NCBI GenBank assembly: GCA_024699595.1
Contig: JAILPG010000165.1
Span: 1-12,126, forward strand
Direction of reading: 5' to 3'
Length of the DNA: 12,126 bases
Origin: Lachnospiraceae bacterium
Lineage (GTDB): Bacteria; Bacillota_A; Clostridia; Lachnospirales; Lachnospiraceae
The notes beneath the pieces were generated by a model that was given only the letters and a program-made list of their open reading frames with translations, did no database searches and was not told where the DNA came from. Every line of letters begins with the position of its first letter. The stretch's first letter is position 1. Of the stretch, positions 1 to 7,857 are shown in pieces. The translations under genes were made by a program, and so were the position numbers.

Positions 1-1049
1 ACTATGAGACCAATTATCTGCTGTACAATAAAACGTACATGGCAAATATCGCCAAGCAGAGGATAGAGGATGAGAGCCTTGATATTCCCGAGGAAGAGGA
101 AGAAGAGGGCGAGAAGGAGGTTGCCGAGACCATAGAGGTGACCGATGAGGAAGTGGAAGAGGCTGTTGCCGCTCTGGAAGCGGAGGAGGATCCCATGGGA
201 AACGAGGATCAGACTACGGATCCCGAAGTCCTTCAGAGGCTGTCCACCATGATCCCCGCAACGATCACCGATATAACGACCTTCGCAAACAACTATGATG
301 CTCCCGATACGGTGGAGGCCGTATTTAAATGGGATGTCACCGATGTTTTCTACAACTATTTCTTCGTGGGCAATTATATGTCCGTGGGCGGGGAACACGG
401 TGACGACAACACCATTTTCAACATATACAACAAGCAGGCTGTCGACTGCCTGTCAGTATACCGGGACATGAACCAGTATTTTTCCATTGACACAAATGAG
501 ATAAGCTATGATTCCGTGCTTGAGGATTTCATAGATGGCAAGCTCGTGTTCACCGTTGCAACGACCGATGCGATCGCAAGGATCGAAGAGGCAAAGGCAG
601 AGGGCAGCTTTGAATACGAATACGGTGTTGCCGTGCTTCCCGATATAAGCTCAACACTGAAGTCAAGGGGCATGTCAGTCACAAATTCGGTCGTGGTAAA
701 CGGCTATTCCGACAAAGCGGATCTTGCCATGACTTTTGCACATTATATTGCATATACAAAGGTTGACAATCTGTACAAAAAATCCGGAAAGATACCCTGC
801 AGGAAGTATATCTCGTTTGATAATCCCGAAATATCAAACATCGCTGCAGAGTATGAAAAATCCGTGCCTCTTCCCAAAATGGTCGAGGCCAGTGATTACT
901 GGGTGCAGCTTGAGATCGCCTTCACAAAGGTGTGGAACGGCGCCGATCCGGATGAGACTCTAAAGGAGCTTGCCGACACCATCGGAAGCCAGATCGACGA
1001 GATAGATTATCATACGCCGGTCCAGGAGACTATCACGGTAGGAATGTAG
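1..1049 (+). CDS. ABC transporter substrate-binding protein, family 1 (sugar-type), 3' part
   Basis: The reading frame is open from the left edge (first full codon at 3), so the N-terminus, with any signal peptide and lipobox, lies outside the window; 348 residues are visible. The visible part resembles the C-terminal lobe of extracellular solute-binding proteins of the MalE type. It has an IPATITDITTFANNY helix, then FKWDVTDVFYNYFFVGNY, a DGKLVFTVATTDAI segment where such proteins describe the ligand site, and a late SVVVNGYSDKADLAMTFAHYI helix. Such proteins deliver sugars or oligosaccharides to a membrane ABC importer from the outer face of the membrane. The substrate cannot be read from the sequence. 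A very acidic stretch (about positions 66-191) precedes the conserved helix and is unusual. The next gene is 133 bp away in the same direction, and no terminator hairpin is seen between them. Confidence 0.8.
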   Translation, partial: YETNYLLYNKTYMANIAKQRIEDESLDIPEEEEEEGEKEVAETIEVTDEEVEEAVAALEAEEDPMGNEDQTTDPEVLQRLSTMIPATITDITTFANNYDAPDTVEAVFKWDVTDVFYNYFFVGNYMSVGGEHGDDNTIFNIYNKQAVDCLSVYRDMNQYFSIDTNEISYDSVLEDFIDGKLVFTVATTDAIARIEEAKAEGSFEYEYGVAVLPDISSTLKSRGMSVTNSVVVNGYSDKADLAMTFAHYIAYTKVDNLYKKSGKIPCRKYISFDNPEISNIAAEYEKSVPLPKMVEASDYWVQLEIAFTKVWNGADPDETLKELADTIGSQIDEIDYHTPVQETITVGM

Positions 1050-1182
1050 TTCACAAAAAAAACACATTTTTACTACAATTCGAACACAACTTCAGCATAG
1101 AATACAAAATGCAGGCGGGAGATAGAAGAAGGAAGACCTCTGCTATATATTTTATTTGCCTGCGGAAAGTGAGGAGTAAGCT

Positions 1183-2745
1183 ATGTATGAATCGTATGAT
1201 TATGAAAAACATGATGTGAAGGAAAATGAGACGGGAACAGCTTCTGCAGCATCATCAGCATATAGTGATGCAAAGAAGATACAGGAAGAGCAGAAGAAGG
1301 CAAAGAAGGCGGCAGGCAAGGCATCCCGCAGGAAATTCTGGGTCGCAGCAGGCTGCGGACTGGCATTCGGTGTACTTGCAGCATGCTCATTCAAGCTTGT
1401 GGATATCGCAACCGACAAGGTTCAGGCAAGATTTTTCCCGAACTCTCTAAAGAGCGAGGCTGGTGTCCCTGATACCAAGGCACAGACAGAGAAGGCGGAA
1501 AACAATCACGTTACCGCACCGGCAAAGACAACATCTTCAGGATCCACGAAGGTTACAACATTATATGATGTTTCGCAGGTTGCCGAAAAGGTAATGCCTA
1601 CGGTAGTATCCATAACAAACAAGAGCATCCAGGAAGTCAGGATGATGTTCGGATACGGAGTACAGCAGTATGAAAGCGTCAGCGCAGGTTCGGGGATCAT
1701 CATCGGAGAAAATGACGATGAGTATCTGATCATCACCAACAACCATGTTGTTGAGGGTGCCAACGATCTGACGGTAGGTTTTGTGGATGATGCAGTAGTC
1801 GAGGCTGAGATAAAGGGTACCGATCCCGGTGATGATCTTGCCGTGATAGCCGTAAAGAAAGAGGATGTATCGGATGACACTAAGGCTGTCATCGCTATTG
1901 CAGAGATCGGTGATTCGGATGCACTTGTTATCGGTGAACCCGTTGTAGCGATAGGAAACGCCATGGGATACGGACAGTCGGTAACCGCAGGTATCGTATC
2001 CGCACTTAACAGGGATCTGAACATAGAAAATACCACATATGCAAGCCTTATACAGACGGATGCAGCAATAAATCCCGGTAACTCCGGCGGTGCTCTGTTA
2101 AATCTTGACGGACAGGTAATAGGTATCAACTCCGCAAAGCTTGCATCTTCAAGAGTAGAGGGTATCGGATATGCGATCCCCGTATCAAGGGCAATGCCGA
2201 TATTTGAGGAGCTTATGAACCGCTCTACAAGAGAGGCTGTGGATGAAGCTGATATAGGATATCTCGGAATATCCAGCAATATAGAAGTACCCGAGGAATA
2301 TGCATCTGCACTCGGAATTCCCGAAGGCGTGTATGTAACAGGTGTAACGGAAGGTTCTCCCGCAGACACGGCCGGACTTAAGAAGGGCGATGTCATCAAG
2401 AAATTTGACGGTCTTACGGTCACATCAATGTCGGATCTTAAGAACCAGCTTAAGTACTACAAGGCCGGTGAAGAGGTCGAGATGCTGATCCTTCGTTCAA
2501 AGGACGGGGAGTATGAGGAACAGACCGTTAATGTAACCCTCGGAAGCAGAAAGGGTACAGAGCTCGATCCCGCAAATATGCCGAAGCAGGAAAGCGAAAA
2601 CAATGAAGAAGAAAAAAAGTCCGATGATACCCAGGATATACCGGATGAGCTGAAAGATTTTTTCGGTGACGACGGTTCCAAGGGCTTCTACTTCAACTTC
2701 GGAAACGGCGGAAACGGCTTCGGATCATGGGGCTTTGACAAGTAA
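1183..2745 (+). CDS. htrA: HtrA/DegP-like membrane-anchored serine protease with one PDZ domain
   Basis: This 520-residue protein has a charged, Lys-rich cytoplasmic N-terminus (1-50), one membrane helix at about 52-70 (an uncleaved signal anchor) and an extracytoplasmic trypsin-like domain. The catalytic triad is visible: His188 in ITNNHVV, Asp218 in GDDLAVI and Ser301 in NPGNSGGALLN. A single PDZ domain follows at about 360-450 (YLGIS start, GSPADTAGLKKGDVI core). An acidic linker (about 468-499) leads to a Gly/Phe-rich tail (501-520). HtrA proteases degrade misfolded proteins outside the membrane. The start at 1183 is supported by GAGGAG at 1171-1176. The 133-bp upstream gap shows no convincing sigma-A promoter; it holds only a short inverted repeat (GCAGGC 1111-1116, GCCTGC 1158-1163). 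The gene ends before a strong terminator, so it is probably monocistronic or the last gene of an upstream unit. The symbol is a family name; degP-like or yyxA-like would also fit. Confidence 0.93.
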   Translation: MYESYDYEKHDVKENETGTASAASSAYSDAKKIQEEQKKAKKAAGKASRRKFWVAAGCGLAFGVLAACSFKLVDIATDKVQARFFPNSLKSEAGVPDTKAQTEKAENNHVTAPAKTTSSGSTKVTTLYDVSQVAEKVMPTVVSITNKSIQEVRMMFGYGVQQYESVSAGSGIIIGENDDEYLIITNNHVVEGANDLTVGFVDDAVVEAEIKGTDPGDDLAVIAVKKEDVSDDTKAVIAIAEIGDSDALVIGEPVVAIGNAMGYGQSVTAGIVSALNRDLNIENTTYASLIQTDAAINPGNSGGALLNLDGQVIGINSAKLASSRVEGIGYAIPVSRAMPIFEELMNRSTREAVDEADIGYLGISSNIEVPEEYASALGIPEGVYVTGVTEGSPADTAGLKKGDVIKKFDGLTVTSMSDLKNQLKYYKAGEEVEMLILRSKDGEYEEQTVNVTLGSRKGTELDPANMPKQESENNEEEKKSDDTQDIPDELKDFFGDDGSKGFYFNFGNGGNGFGSWGFDK

Positions 2746-2760
2746 ATAAAGCTTTTTTTT

Positions 2761-2787
2761 GGACCCCTTCGGGGGTCCATTTTTTTT
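2761..2787 (+). terminator. Rho-independent terminator after htrA
   Basis: A perfect 7-bp stem (GGACCCC 2761-2767, GGGGTCC 2772-2778) closes on a TTCG tetraloop and is followed by A and eight Ts (2780-2787). The stem starts 16 bp after the htrA stop codon. The preceding bases are also T-rich, not A-rich, so it should work mainly on the plus strand. Confidence 0.95.
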
Positions 2788-2814
2788 GACATAATAGAAA
2801 AAAACAATTATAAT
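2786..2814 (+). promoter_or_regulatory. Consensus sigma-A promoter of the liv operon
   Basis: TTGACA at 2786-2791 and TATAAT at 2809-2814 are separated by 17 bp, a perfect match to the vegetative consensus. The first two bases of the -35 box are also the end of the T-tract of the preceding terminator. Transcription should start near 2820-2822, giving a leader of about 54 nt before livK. Confidence 0.93.
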
Positions 2815-2823
2815 TCCATAGGT

Positions 2824-2843
2824 ATGTCATGGGATAATGACAT
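2824..2843. promoter_or_regulatory. Perfect 7-bp inverted repeat at the liv transcription start
   Basis: ATGTCAT (2824-2830) and ATGACAT (2837-2843) form a perfect dyad around GGGATA, just downstream of the predicted start site. The position suits a repressor operator that blocks initiation or elongation. It could instead form a small hairpin at the 5' end of the mRNA. No CodY-like box was recognised here. The dyad is seen; its function is inferred. Confidence 0.4.
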
Positions 2844-2874
2844 CCGGATCAATTGTTTTAAAAGGAGGGTAATT

Positions 2875-4086
2875 ATGAAGAAGATCATTTCTTTGCTAAT
2901 GACAGGTGCCATGCTGCTTTCTCTTACGGCTTGTGCAGGTACGGCATCCACTCAGGGCTCAGGCGATGCAAACGCCACAGGCTCATCAGGCGGCGACACC
3001 ATTAAGATCGGTGTATTCGAGCCTTCAACAGGTGATTCTGCTTCCGGCGGAAAGAAGGAGATCCTTGGAATGCAGTATGCAAATTCCGAGACACCTACCG
3101 TTGAGGTTGGCGGAAAGACCTACAATGTTGAGCTTGTTATGGCTGATAACGGATCAAGCGCAGACAAGGCTCCTTCAGCTGCTTCAGAGCTTGTAGGAAA
3201 AGATGTATCACTTATTCTTGGTTCATACGGCTCAGGCGTATCGATGGCAGGCGGTCCCAAGTTCGAAGAAGCCGGACTTGCAGCTATCGGTGTAACATGT
3301 ACAAATCCTAACGTTACAGCAGGAAACGACTACTATTTCAGGATCTGTTTCCTTGATGACTTCCAGGCAGACGTTTTGGCAAACTTCGCAATGGAGAAGT
3401 TCGGTGCCAAGAAGGCATACTGCCTCGGTGAGAACGGTAATGAATATGACCAGGGTCTCTGCGTATTCTTCAAGCAGGTGTTTGAGGCAGCAGGCGGCGA
3501 GGTTATCACAGACTCATTCCCGACAAACAACTCAGACTTTACTTCTTATCTGAACAAAGCTAAGAGCGAAGGCGCAGACGTTATCTTTACTCCCGTTTCG
3601 ATCGCTTATGCAAAGCAGATAATGGAGCAGGCCAACTCTCTTGATATCGGAATTCCTTTCCTTGGCTCAGATACACTTGATGACAACATGGTATTAGAGG
3701 CTACAAAGGGAACAAACCTTCAGCTCTATGTATCAACCTTCTATCAGGAGGGTGGTTCAGAGAAGTTTGATAAGGGCATCAAGGATTACATCAACGGCAA
3801 TTCCGATGCACTTACGGCAAACGGCGGAAATGACACCATAGCTGCTGTTACGGCAATGGGTTATGATGCATATTATGTTGCTCTTGAGGCTATCAAGGCA
3901 GCAGGCTCAGGCGACAAGGCTGCCATCAAGGCTGCCATCCCTTCCGTTAAGTATGACGGTGTTTCAGGTTCCATCGCATTTGATGAGATCGGTGATGCTG
4001 TAAGAGATACAGCTTATATCAAGACTGCAGATACAGCTTCGGGAACATGGGCATTTGAAAAGGTTCAGACCGGTTCCTCAAAGTAA
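2875..4086 (+). CDS. livK: Branched-chain amino acid type ABC transporter, substrate-binding lipoprotein
   Basis: This 403-residue protein is of the periplasmic-binding-protein type I class (LivK/Peripla_BP_6). A short basic N-terminus and hydrophobic segment end in a lipobox (LTAC, Cys20), followed by a Ser/Gly/Thr-rich tether to about residue 38. The mature part begins IKIGVFEPSTGD and continues with VELVMADNGSSADKAPSAA and the ligand-cleft region LILGSYGSGVSMAGGPKFEEAGLAAIGV, in the order typical of the family. The start was set at ATG 2875 because AAGGAGGGT (2862-2870) lies just upstream. An in-frame ATG at 2824 falls next to the predicted transcription start, has no binding site and would spoil the signal peptide. 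The following genes form one importer with it. The actual ligand (Leu/Ile/Val, another amino acid or a related compound) is inferred from family and operon only. Confidence 0.93.
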   Translation: MKKIISLLMTGAMLLSLTACAGTASTQGSGDANATGSSGGDTIKIGVFEPSTGDSASGGKKEILGMQYANSETPTVEVGGKTYNVELVMADNGSSADKAPSAASELVGKDVSLILGSYGSGVSMAGGPKFEEAGLAAIGVTCTNPNVTAGNDYYFRICFLDDFQADVLANFAMEKFGAKKAYCLGENGNEYDQGLCVFFKQVFEAAGGEVITDSFPTNNSDFTSYLNKAKSEGADVIFTPVSIAYAKQIMEQANSLDIGIPFLGSDTLDDNMVLEATKGTNLQLYVSTFYQEGGSEKFDKGIKDYINGNSDALTANGGNDTIAAVTAMGYDAYYVALEAIKAAGSGDKAAIKAAIPSVKYDGVSGSIAFDEIGDAVRDTAYIKTADTASGTWAFEKVQTGSSK

Positions 4087-4121
4087 ACCTACATTTTTTA
4101 TGATTTAAAAGGACAAACCTT

Positions 4122-5009
4122 ATGGAATATGTCATTTCGGTACTGCTCTCCGGTATATCGGTGGGCGGACAATATGCACTGATAGCAATAGGATACACAC
4201 TTGTATACGGGATACTGCGTCTTATAAACTTTGCCCATGGCGATGTGTTCATGGTTGCGGGGCTTATGGGGATCTATTTCACAGCAACCCTTCCGTTTTA
4301 CGTATCGATACCTCTCGTAATAATCCTTACGGTCGCTCTGGGATTTACGATCGAGCGTGCTGCATACAAGCCGCTTAGAAACGCGCCCAGAATGTCTGTC
4401 ATGATATCGGCGATAGGTGTCAGCTATCTGCTTCAGAACACCGCTACCTACATTACCGGAGGACAGCCGATGACATATCCGTCAATTCCGTTTCTGTCAA
4501 GCACGATAGGCGTGGCAGGGACACAGACCAAGTGGGTTGTCATCATAACGCCGTTTTTGGTATTTGTCCTGATGTTTGCGCTGAGTCTTCTTATCAACCG
4601 TACAAAGGTCGGCATGGCTATGCGTGCGGTATCAAAGGATTTTGAGACCAGCCGTCTGATGGGTATTAGGATCAACCGCGTTATATCGGTGACCTTCATT
4701 ATCGGATCTGCTCTTGCAGCAGTAGGATCCGTGCTTTTCTTTACAAATTACCCGGCTATCACACCGACTGCCGGGGCAATGCCCGGTTTAAAAGCCTTTG
4801 TCGCTGCCGTTTTCGGCGGTATCGGATCCATTCCCGGAGCCGTTATAGGGGCTTTTCTCATCGGCATATGCGAGACCATCATCAAGGGACTCCCGTCGGC
4901 ATGGGATGTTTCCGTATTCTCTGATGCGTTTACTTTCGCACTGTTAATAATCATTCTTATATTCAAACCGCAGGGACTCTTCGGAGAAGCTGCAACGGAC
5001 AAGGTGTAG
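4122..5009 (+). CDS. livH: Branched-chain amino acid type ABC transporter permease LivH
   Basis: This 295-residue polytopic membrane protein is one of the two permease subunits of the importer. Family hallmarks are LINFAHGDVFMVAG (34-47), the cytoplasmic coupling segment RAVSKDFETSRLMGI (168-182) and GLKAFVAAVFGGIGSIPGA (222-240). Length is normal for LivH. AAAGGA at 4108-4113 precedes the ATG. The gap of 35 bp after livK contains no terminator, so livH is read from the livK promoter. Confidence 0.95.
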   Translation: MEYVISVLLSGISVGGQYALIAIGYTLVYGILRLINFAHGDVFMVAGLMGIYFTATLPFYVSIPLVIILTVALGFTIERAAYKPLRNAPRMSVMISAIGVSYLLQNTATYITGGQPMTYPSIPFLSSTIGVAGTQTKWVVIITPFLVFVLMFALSLLINRTKVGMAMRAVSKDFETSRLMGIRINRVISVTFIIGSALAAVGSVLFFTNYPAITPTAGAMPGLKAFVAAVFGGIGSIPGAVIGAFLIGICETIIKGLPSAWDVSVFSDAFTFALLIIILIFKPQGLFGEAATDKV

Positions 5010-5012
5010 ATC

Positions 5013-6206
5013 ATGAAACAGAATCGAAAATCATTCCGTATTTTTGTCGGGATCGTCATATTATTACTGTTTGTAATACTGCTTGAAAACCTGAGCGCGT
5101 TCATTCCGAACCTTCCGCAGGTCTTCATGCCGACCAGCCCGCTTTTCACGGTTTTGAAAAAAGCGGCCGTATATTCTCTCGTGGCGGTTTCGATGAATCT
5201 TCTGAACGGATTTACGGGTCTGTTCTCACTCGGCCAGGCCGGATTCATGCTGCTTGGCGCGTATACCTATGCGATCCTTATGGTTCCTGCCGCACAGAAG
5301 GAGCAGGTATATTACCTGTTTGAGGGATGTGCATTTGATTTTTCCCTTGTAGATATGTTCCAGGGACTGTTTGGCGCAGAGGGAGCGGGTGGAGCCGTGA
5401 GCATGATACTTGCATGCCTTATAGCCCTGATCCTTGCAGGATGCGTTGCGGGATTTTTCTCGTTCCTCATCGGTATTCCCGTCCTCAGGCTTAAGAGCGA
5501 TTATTTGGCGATAGCTACGCTTGGTTTTGCGGAGATACTGCGTGCGATCTTCCAGTGGCAGAAGCTTGGAAAGGTCACAAACGGTGCCAACATGATCAAG
5601 GGGTTCCCTACTTTTTCAAGCTTTAACATTACGAATGCCTCGGGTGACACGGTGCTCAGACTGTCCACGTTTATTCCGTTTCTTATCTCATCGCTTTGCA
5701 TACTGATCATTATCCTTCTGATCAACTCATCTTACGGACGTGCGTTCAAATCCATCCGCGATGACGAGATCGCTGCAGAGGCAATGGGAATAAGTCTTTT
5801 CAAGCATAAGATGATGTCATTTGTGATATCAAGCTTTTTTGCAGGCGTTGGCGGAGCACTCTTTGCAATGTATGTTGCAAATGCTCAGGCCAAGGCATTT
5901 ACCTCGGTCATGACCTATGAGATACTGCTGATCGTTGTAATAGGAGGAATAGGATCCGTAAGCGGAAGCATTCTTGCAACCTTTTTGTATGTTGCCTGTT
6001 CCGAATGGTGGTTGAGATTCCTTGACAGCGAACAGTATATCGGAAGCTTTAAGATCCCTCTTCTCAGAAACGGTTTCAGAATGGTTGTATTTTCGATCGT
6101 TATCATGGTGATCGTGCTGTTCTTCTCGCAGGGCATCATGGGCAACAACGAATTAAACCTCGGAGCGCTGTTTAAGAAGATTGGTAAAGGCCGGGAAAGG
6201 AAATAA
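5013..6206 (+). CDS. livM: Branched-chain amino acid type ABC transporter permease LivM
   Basis: This 397-residue membrane protein pairs with LivH to form the translocation path. Motifs are NLLNGFTGLFSLGQAGFMLL (62-81), LRLKSDYLAIATLGFAEILR (158-177), the cytoplasmic coupling loop around AFKSIRDDEIAAEAMGI (244-260) and VIGGIGSVSGSILA (309-322). A loop of about 40 residues (90-130) with aromatic and acidic residues lies between early helices and is probably extracytoplasmic. The basic C-terminus (KKIGKGRERK) is likely cytoplasmic. The start lies 3 bp after the livH stop, which indicates coupled translation. Confidence 0.95.
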   Translation: MKQNRKSFRIFVGIVILLLFVILLENLSAFIPNLPQVFMPTSPLFTVLKKAAVYSLVAVSMNLLNGFTGLFSLGQAGFMLLGAYTYAILMVPAAQKEQVYYLFEGCAFDFSLVDMFQGLFGAEGAGGAVSMILACLIALILAGCVAGFFSFLIGIPVLRLKSDYLAIATLGFAEILRAIFQWQKLGKVTNGANMIKGFPTFSSFNITNASGDTVLRLSTFIPFLISSLCILIIILLINSSYGRAFKSIRDDEIAAEAMGISLFKHKMMSFVISSFFAGVGGALFAMYVANAQAKAFTSVMTYEILLIVVIGGIGSVSGSILATFLYVACSEWWLRFLDSEQYIGSFKIPLLRNGFRMVVFSIVIMVIVLFFSQGIMGNNELNLGALFKKIGKGRERK

Positions 6207-6212
6207 CAGGTT

Positions 6213-7064
6213 ATGGGAAACGCATTACATCTTGAAAACGTGACAATGCAGTTTGGCGGTGTTGTTTCAGTGAACGACCTTACAATAGATGTTCCGGAGC
6301 ACAAGATCATCGCGCTCATCGGTCCTAACGGTGCCGGAAAGACTACTGCTTTTAACTGTATCACAGGAGTATATCAGCCTACGAACGGACTTATCGAGTT
6401 CATGGGAAAGCCTATGGTACGTAATCATCCGACAGGCAAGGCGCTAAAGACCTATAAGGGTACCGAGGCGGAGAGGTTTGCAAAGGATCCCGTTCTTGCT
6501 CCCACACCGGATCAGATCACGGGACTTGGGATAGCACGTACATTCCAGAACATCCGTCTGTGGAAGAGCATGACTGTTTTTGACAACGTGCTCATCGCAA
6601 AGCATCAGCATGCAAAACAGAATGTTTTTTCCGCAACGTTTAGAAGAAACCTTTCTGAAGAAAAGCGGATGAGGGAAGAGACGATGGCACTGCTTGAAGA
6701 GCAGGGACTTGATGCCTACAAGGATGAGCTTGCTGTAAGCCTTCCTTACGGACTGCAGAGGCGTCTTGAGATAGCAAGGGCTCTTGCGACCAATCCGACG
6801 CTGCTTCTTTTGGATGAGCCCGCTGCGGGCATGAATCCGCAGGAGACCAAGGAGCTTTCGGAGTTTGTGCGTCAGATCCGGGAAAAATATGACCTGACGG
6901 TATTTCTGATCGAGCATCATATGGATCTTGTAATGAATGTATCGGATTATATTTATGTTATAGATTTCGGAAGTGAGATAGCAAGAGGCATACCCAAGGA
7001 AGTACAGAATAACCACCGCGTGATAGAGGCATATCTCGGTGTTTCAGATGAGGAAGAGGCATGA
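6213..7064 (+). CDS. livG: Branched-chain amino acid type ABC transporter ATPase LivG
   Basis: This 283-residue ABC ATPase is one of two that power the importer. Visible motifs are Walker A GPNGAGKT (37-44), Q-loop FQNIRLW (111-117), the signature LPYGLQR (177-183, a degenerate form usual in LivG), Walker B LLLLDEP (197-203) and the H-loop EHHMD (234-238). About 25 extra residues (roughly 68-98, basic then proline-rich) lie between the beta-sheet subdomain and the Q-loop when compared from memory with E. coli LivG. GGAAAGGA (6194-6201) lies upstream of the ATG, overlapping the end of livM. The gene overlaps livF by the ATGA at 7061-7064. Confidence 0.95.
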   Translation: MGNALHLENVTMQFGGVVSVNDLTIDVPEHKIIALIGPNGAGKTTAFNCITGVYQPTNGLIEFMGKPMVRNHPTGKALKTYKGTEAERFAKDPVLAPTPDQITGLGIARTFQNIRLWKSMTVFDNVLIAKHQHAKQNVFSATFRRNLSEEKRMREETMALLEEQGLDAYKDELAVSLPYGLQRRLEIARALATNPTLLLLDEPAAGMNPQETKELSEFVRQIREKYDLTVFLIEHHMDLVMNVSDYIYVIDFGSEIARGIPKEVQNNHRVIEAYLGVSDEEEA

Positions 7065-7783
7065 GCGAAGAGCTTTTAAGGATTGAGGATCTTAAGGTAA
7101 GATATGGCGGAATAGAGGCTGTCAGAGGCATCAGTTTTTCCGTCAAGGCCGGTGAGATAGTAACTCTTATCGGTGCAAACGGCGCAGGAAAGAGTTCGAC
7201 GCTAAGAACCATTTCAAGTCTGGTAAAACCGGCGGGCGGAAAGGTGATCTTTGACGGAGAGGACATAACCGGAAAAGAGCCGACTCTTATCGTGCAGAAG
7301 GGCCTTATGATGGTGCCGGAAGGACGAAGGATCTTTCCGAACCTTACCGTGCTTGAAAACTTAAAGATCGGCGCCTATTTAAGAAAGGACGATCTTACAG
7401 AGGATATAGAGAGGGTTTACGGTTATTTTCCGAGACTTAAGGAGCGTTCCTGGCAGGAGGGCGGTACGCTTTCTGGCGGCGAGCAGCAGATGCTCGCGGT
7501 AGGAAGGGCTCTTATGGGACGTCCGAAGCTTCTTATGATGGATGAGCCGTCTTTAGGACTTGCTCCGATCGTAGTTCAGGAGATATTCAAGATCATCAGA
7601 CAGATCAATGAAGCGGGTACCACGGTGCTGCTTATCGAGCAGAACGCAAATATGGCTCTTCATGTTGCGGACAGGGCTTACGTAATAGAAAACGGAATGA
7701 TCAGCATGGAGGGCACCGGAAAAGACCTTCTTGAGGACGAAAAAGTCCGCGCCGCATATCTTGGCAGCGCCTCCGGAAACTGA
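7061..7783 (+). CDS. livF: Branched-chain amino acid type ABC transporter ATPase LivF
   Basis: This 240-residue ATPase is the partner of LivG. Motifs are Walker A GANGAGKS (38-45), Q-loop region VPEGRRIF (85-92), signature LSGGEQQ (137-143), Walker B LLMMDEP (157-163) and, at the H-switch position, IEQNA, where Gln replaces the usual His as is normal in LivF proteins. Its start codon overlaps the livG stop (ATGA), pointing to translational coupling and equal amounts of the two ATPases. It is the last recognisable gene of the liv operon. Length is typical. Confidence 0.95.
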   Translation: MSEELLRIEDLKVRYGGIEAVRGISFSVKAGEIVTLIGANGAGKSSTLRTISSLVKPAGGKVIFDGEDITGKEPTLIVQKGLMMVPEGRRIFPNLTVLENLKIGAYLRKDDLTEDIERVYGYFPRLKERSWQEGGTLSGGEQQMLAVGRALMGRPKLLMMDEPSLGLAPIVVQEIFKIIRQINEAGTTVLLIEQNANMALHVADRAYVIENGMISMEGTGKDLLEDEKVRAAYLGSASGN

Positions 7784-7821
7784 CCCAAAAGGGACGGTTC
7801 TTTTCGGCACGTTTTTGGCAT
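7784..7821. repeat. REP-like hairpin element directly after livF
   Basis: CCCAAAAG (7784-7791) and CTTTTCGG (7800-7807) pair with one mismatch around GGACGGTT; GGCACGTTTTTGGC follows. The element starts at the first base after the livF stop. The core GGGACGGTTCTTTT resembles, from memory, a sequence family scattered through intergenic regions of many Clostridia and other bacteria. That family identification is a recollection and has not been checked. The hairpin with the later run of five Ts could also act as a weak terminator or mRNA 3'-end stabiliser for the liv transcript. Confidence 0.5.
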
Positions 7822-7857
7822 ATGTCGGTGTGCTGTCTGAAAAACGGGATGATCTCC

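Noticed and set aside
1050..1182. Promoter and terminator between the binding-protein gene and htrA
   Set aside because: TTTACT and TAGAAT are present but spaced 23 bp apart, and the 6-bp inverted repeat has no T-run; neither was strong enough to call.
1506..2423. 305-codon open frame antisense to htrA
   Set aside because: It is a shadow of the htrA coding frame; htrA has a full catalytic triad, membrane anchor, PDZ domain and binding site, while the antisense frame shows no recognisable domain.
2824..2874. Earlier in-frame start for livK at 2824
   Set aside because: It lies almost at the predicted transcription start, has no ribosome binding site, and would place 17 charged residues before the lipoprotein signal; ATG 2875 follows AAGGAGGGT.
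7637..7645. LivF lacks the usual H-switch histidine (IEQNA)
   Set aside because: Gln at this place is normal in LivF-type ATPases as I know the family, so it is not a defect.
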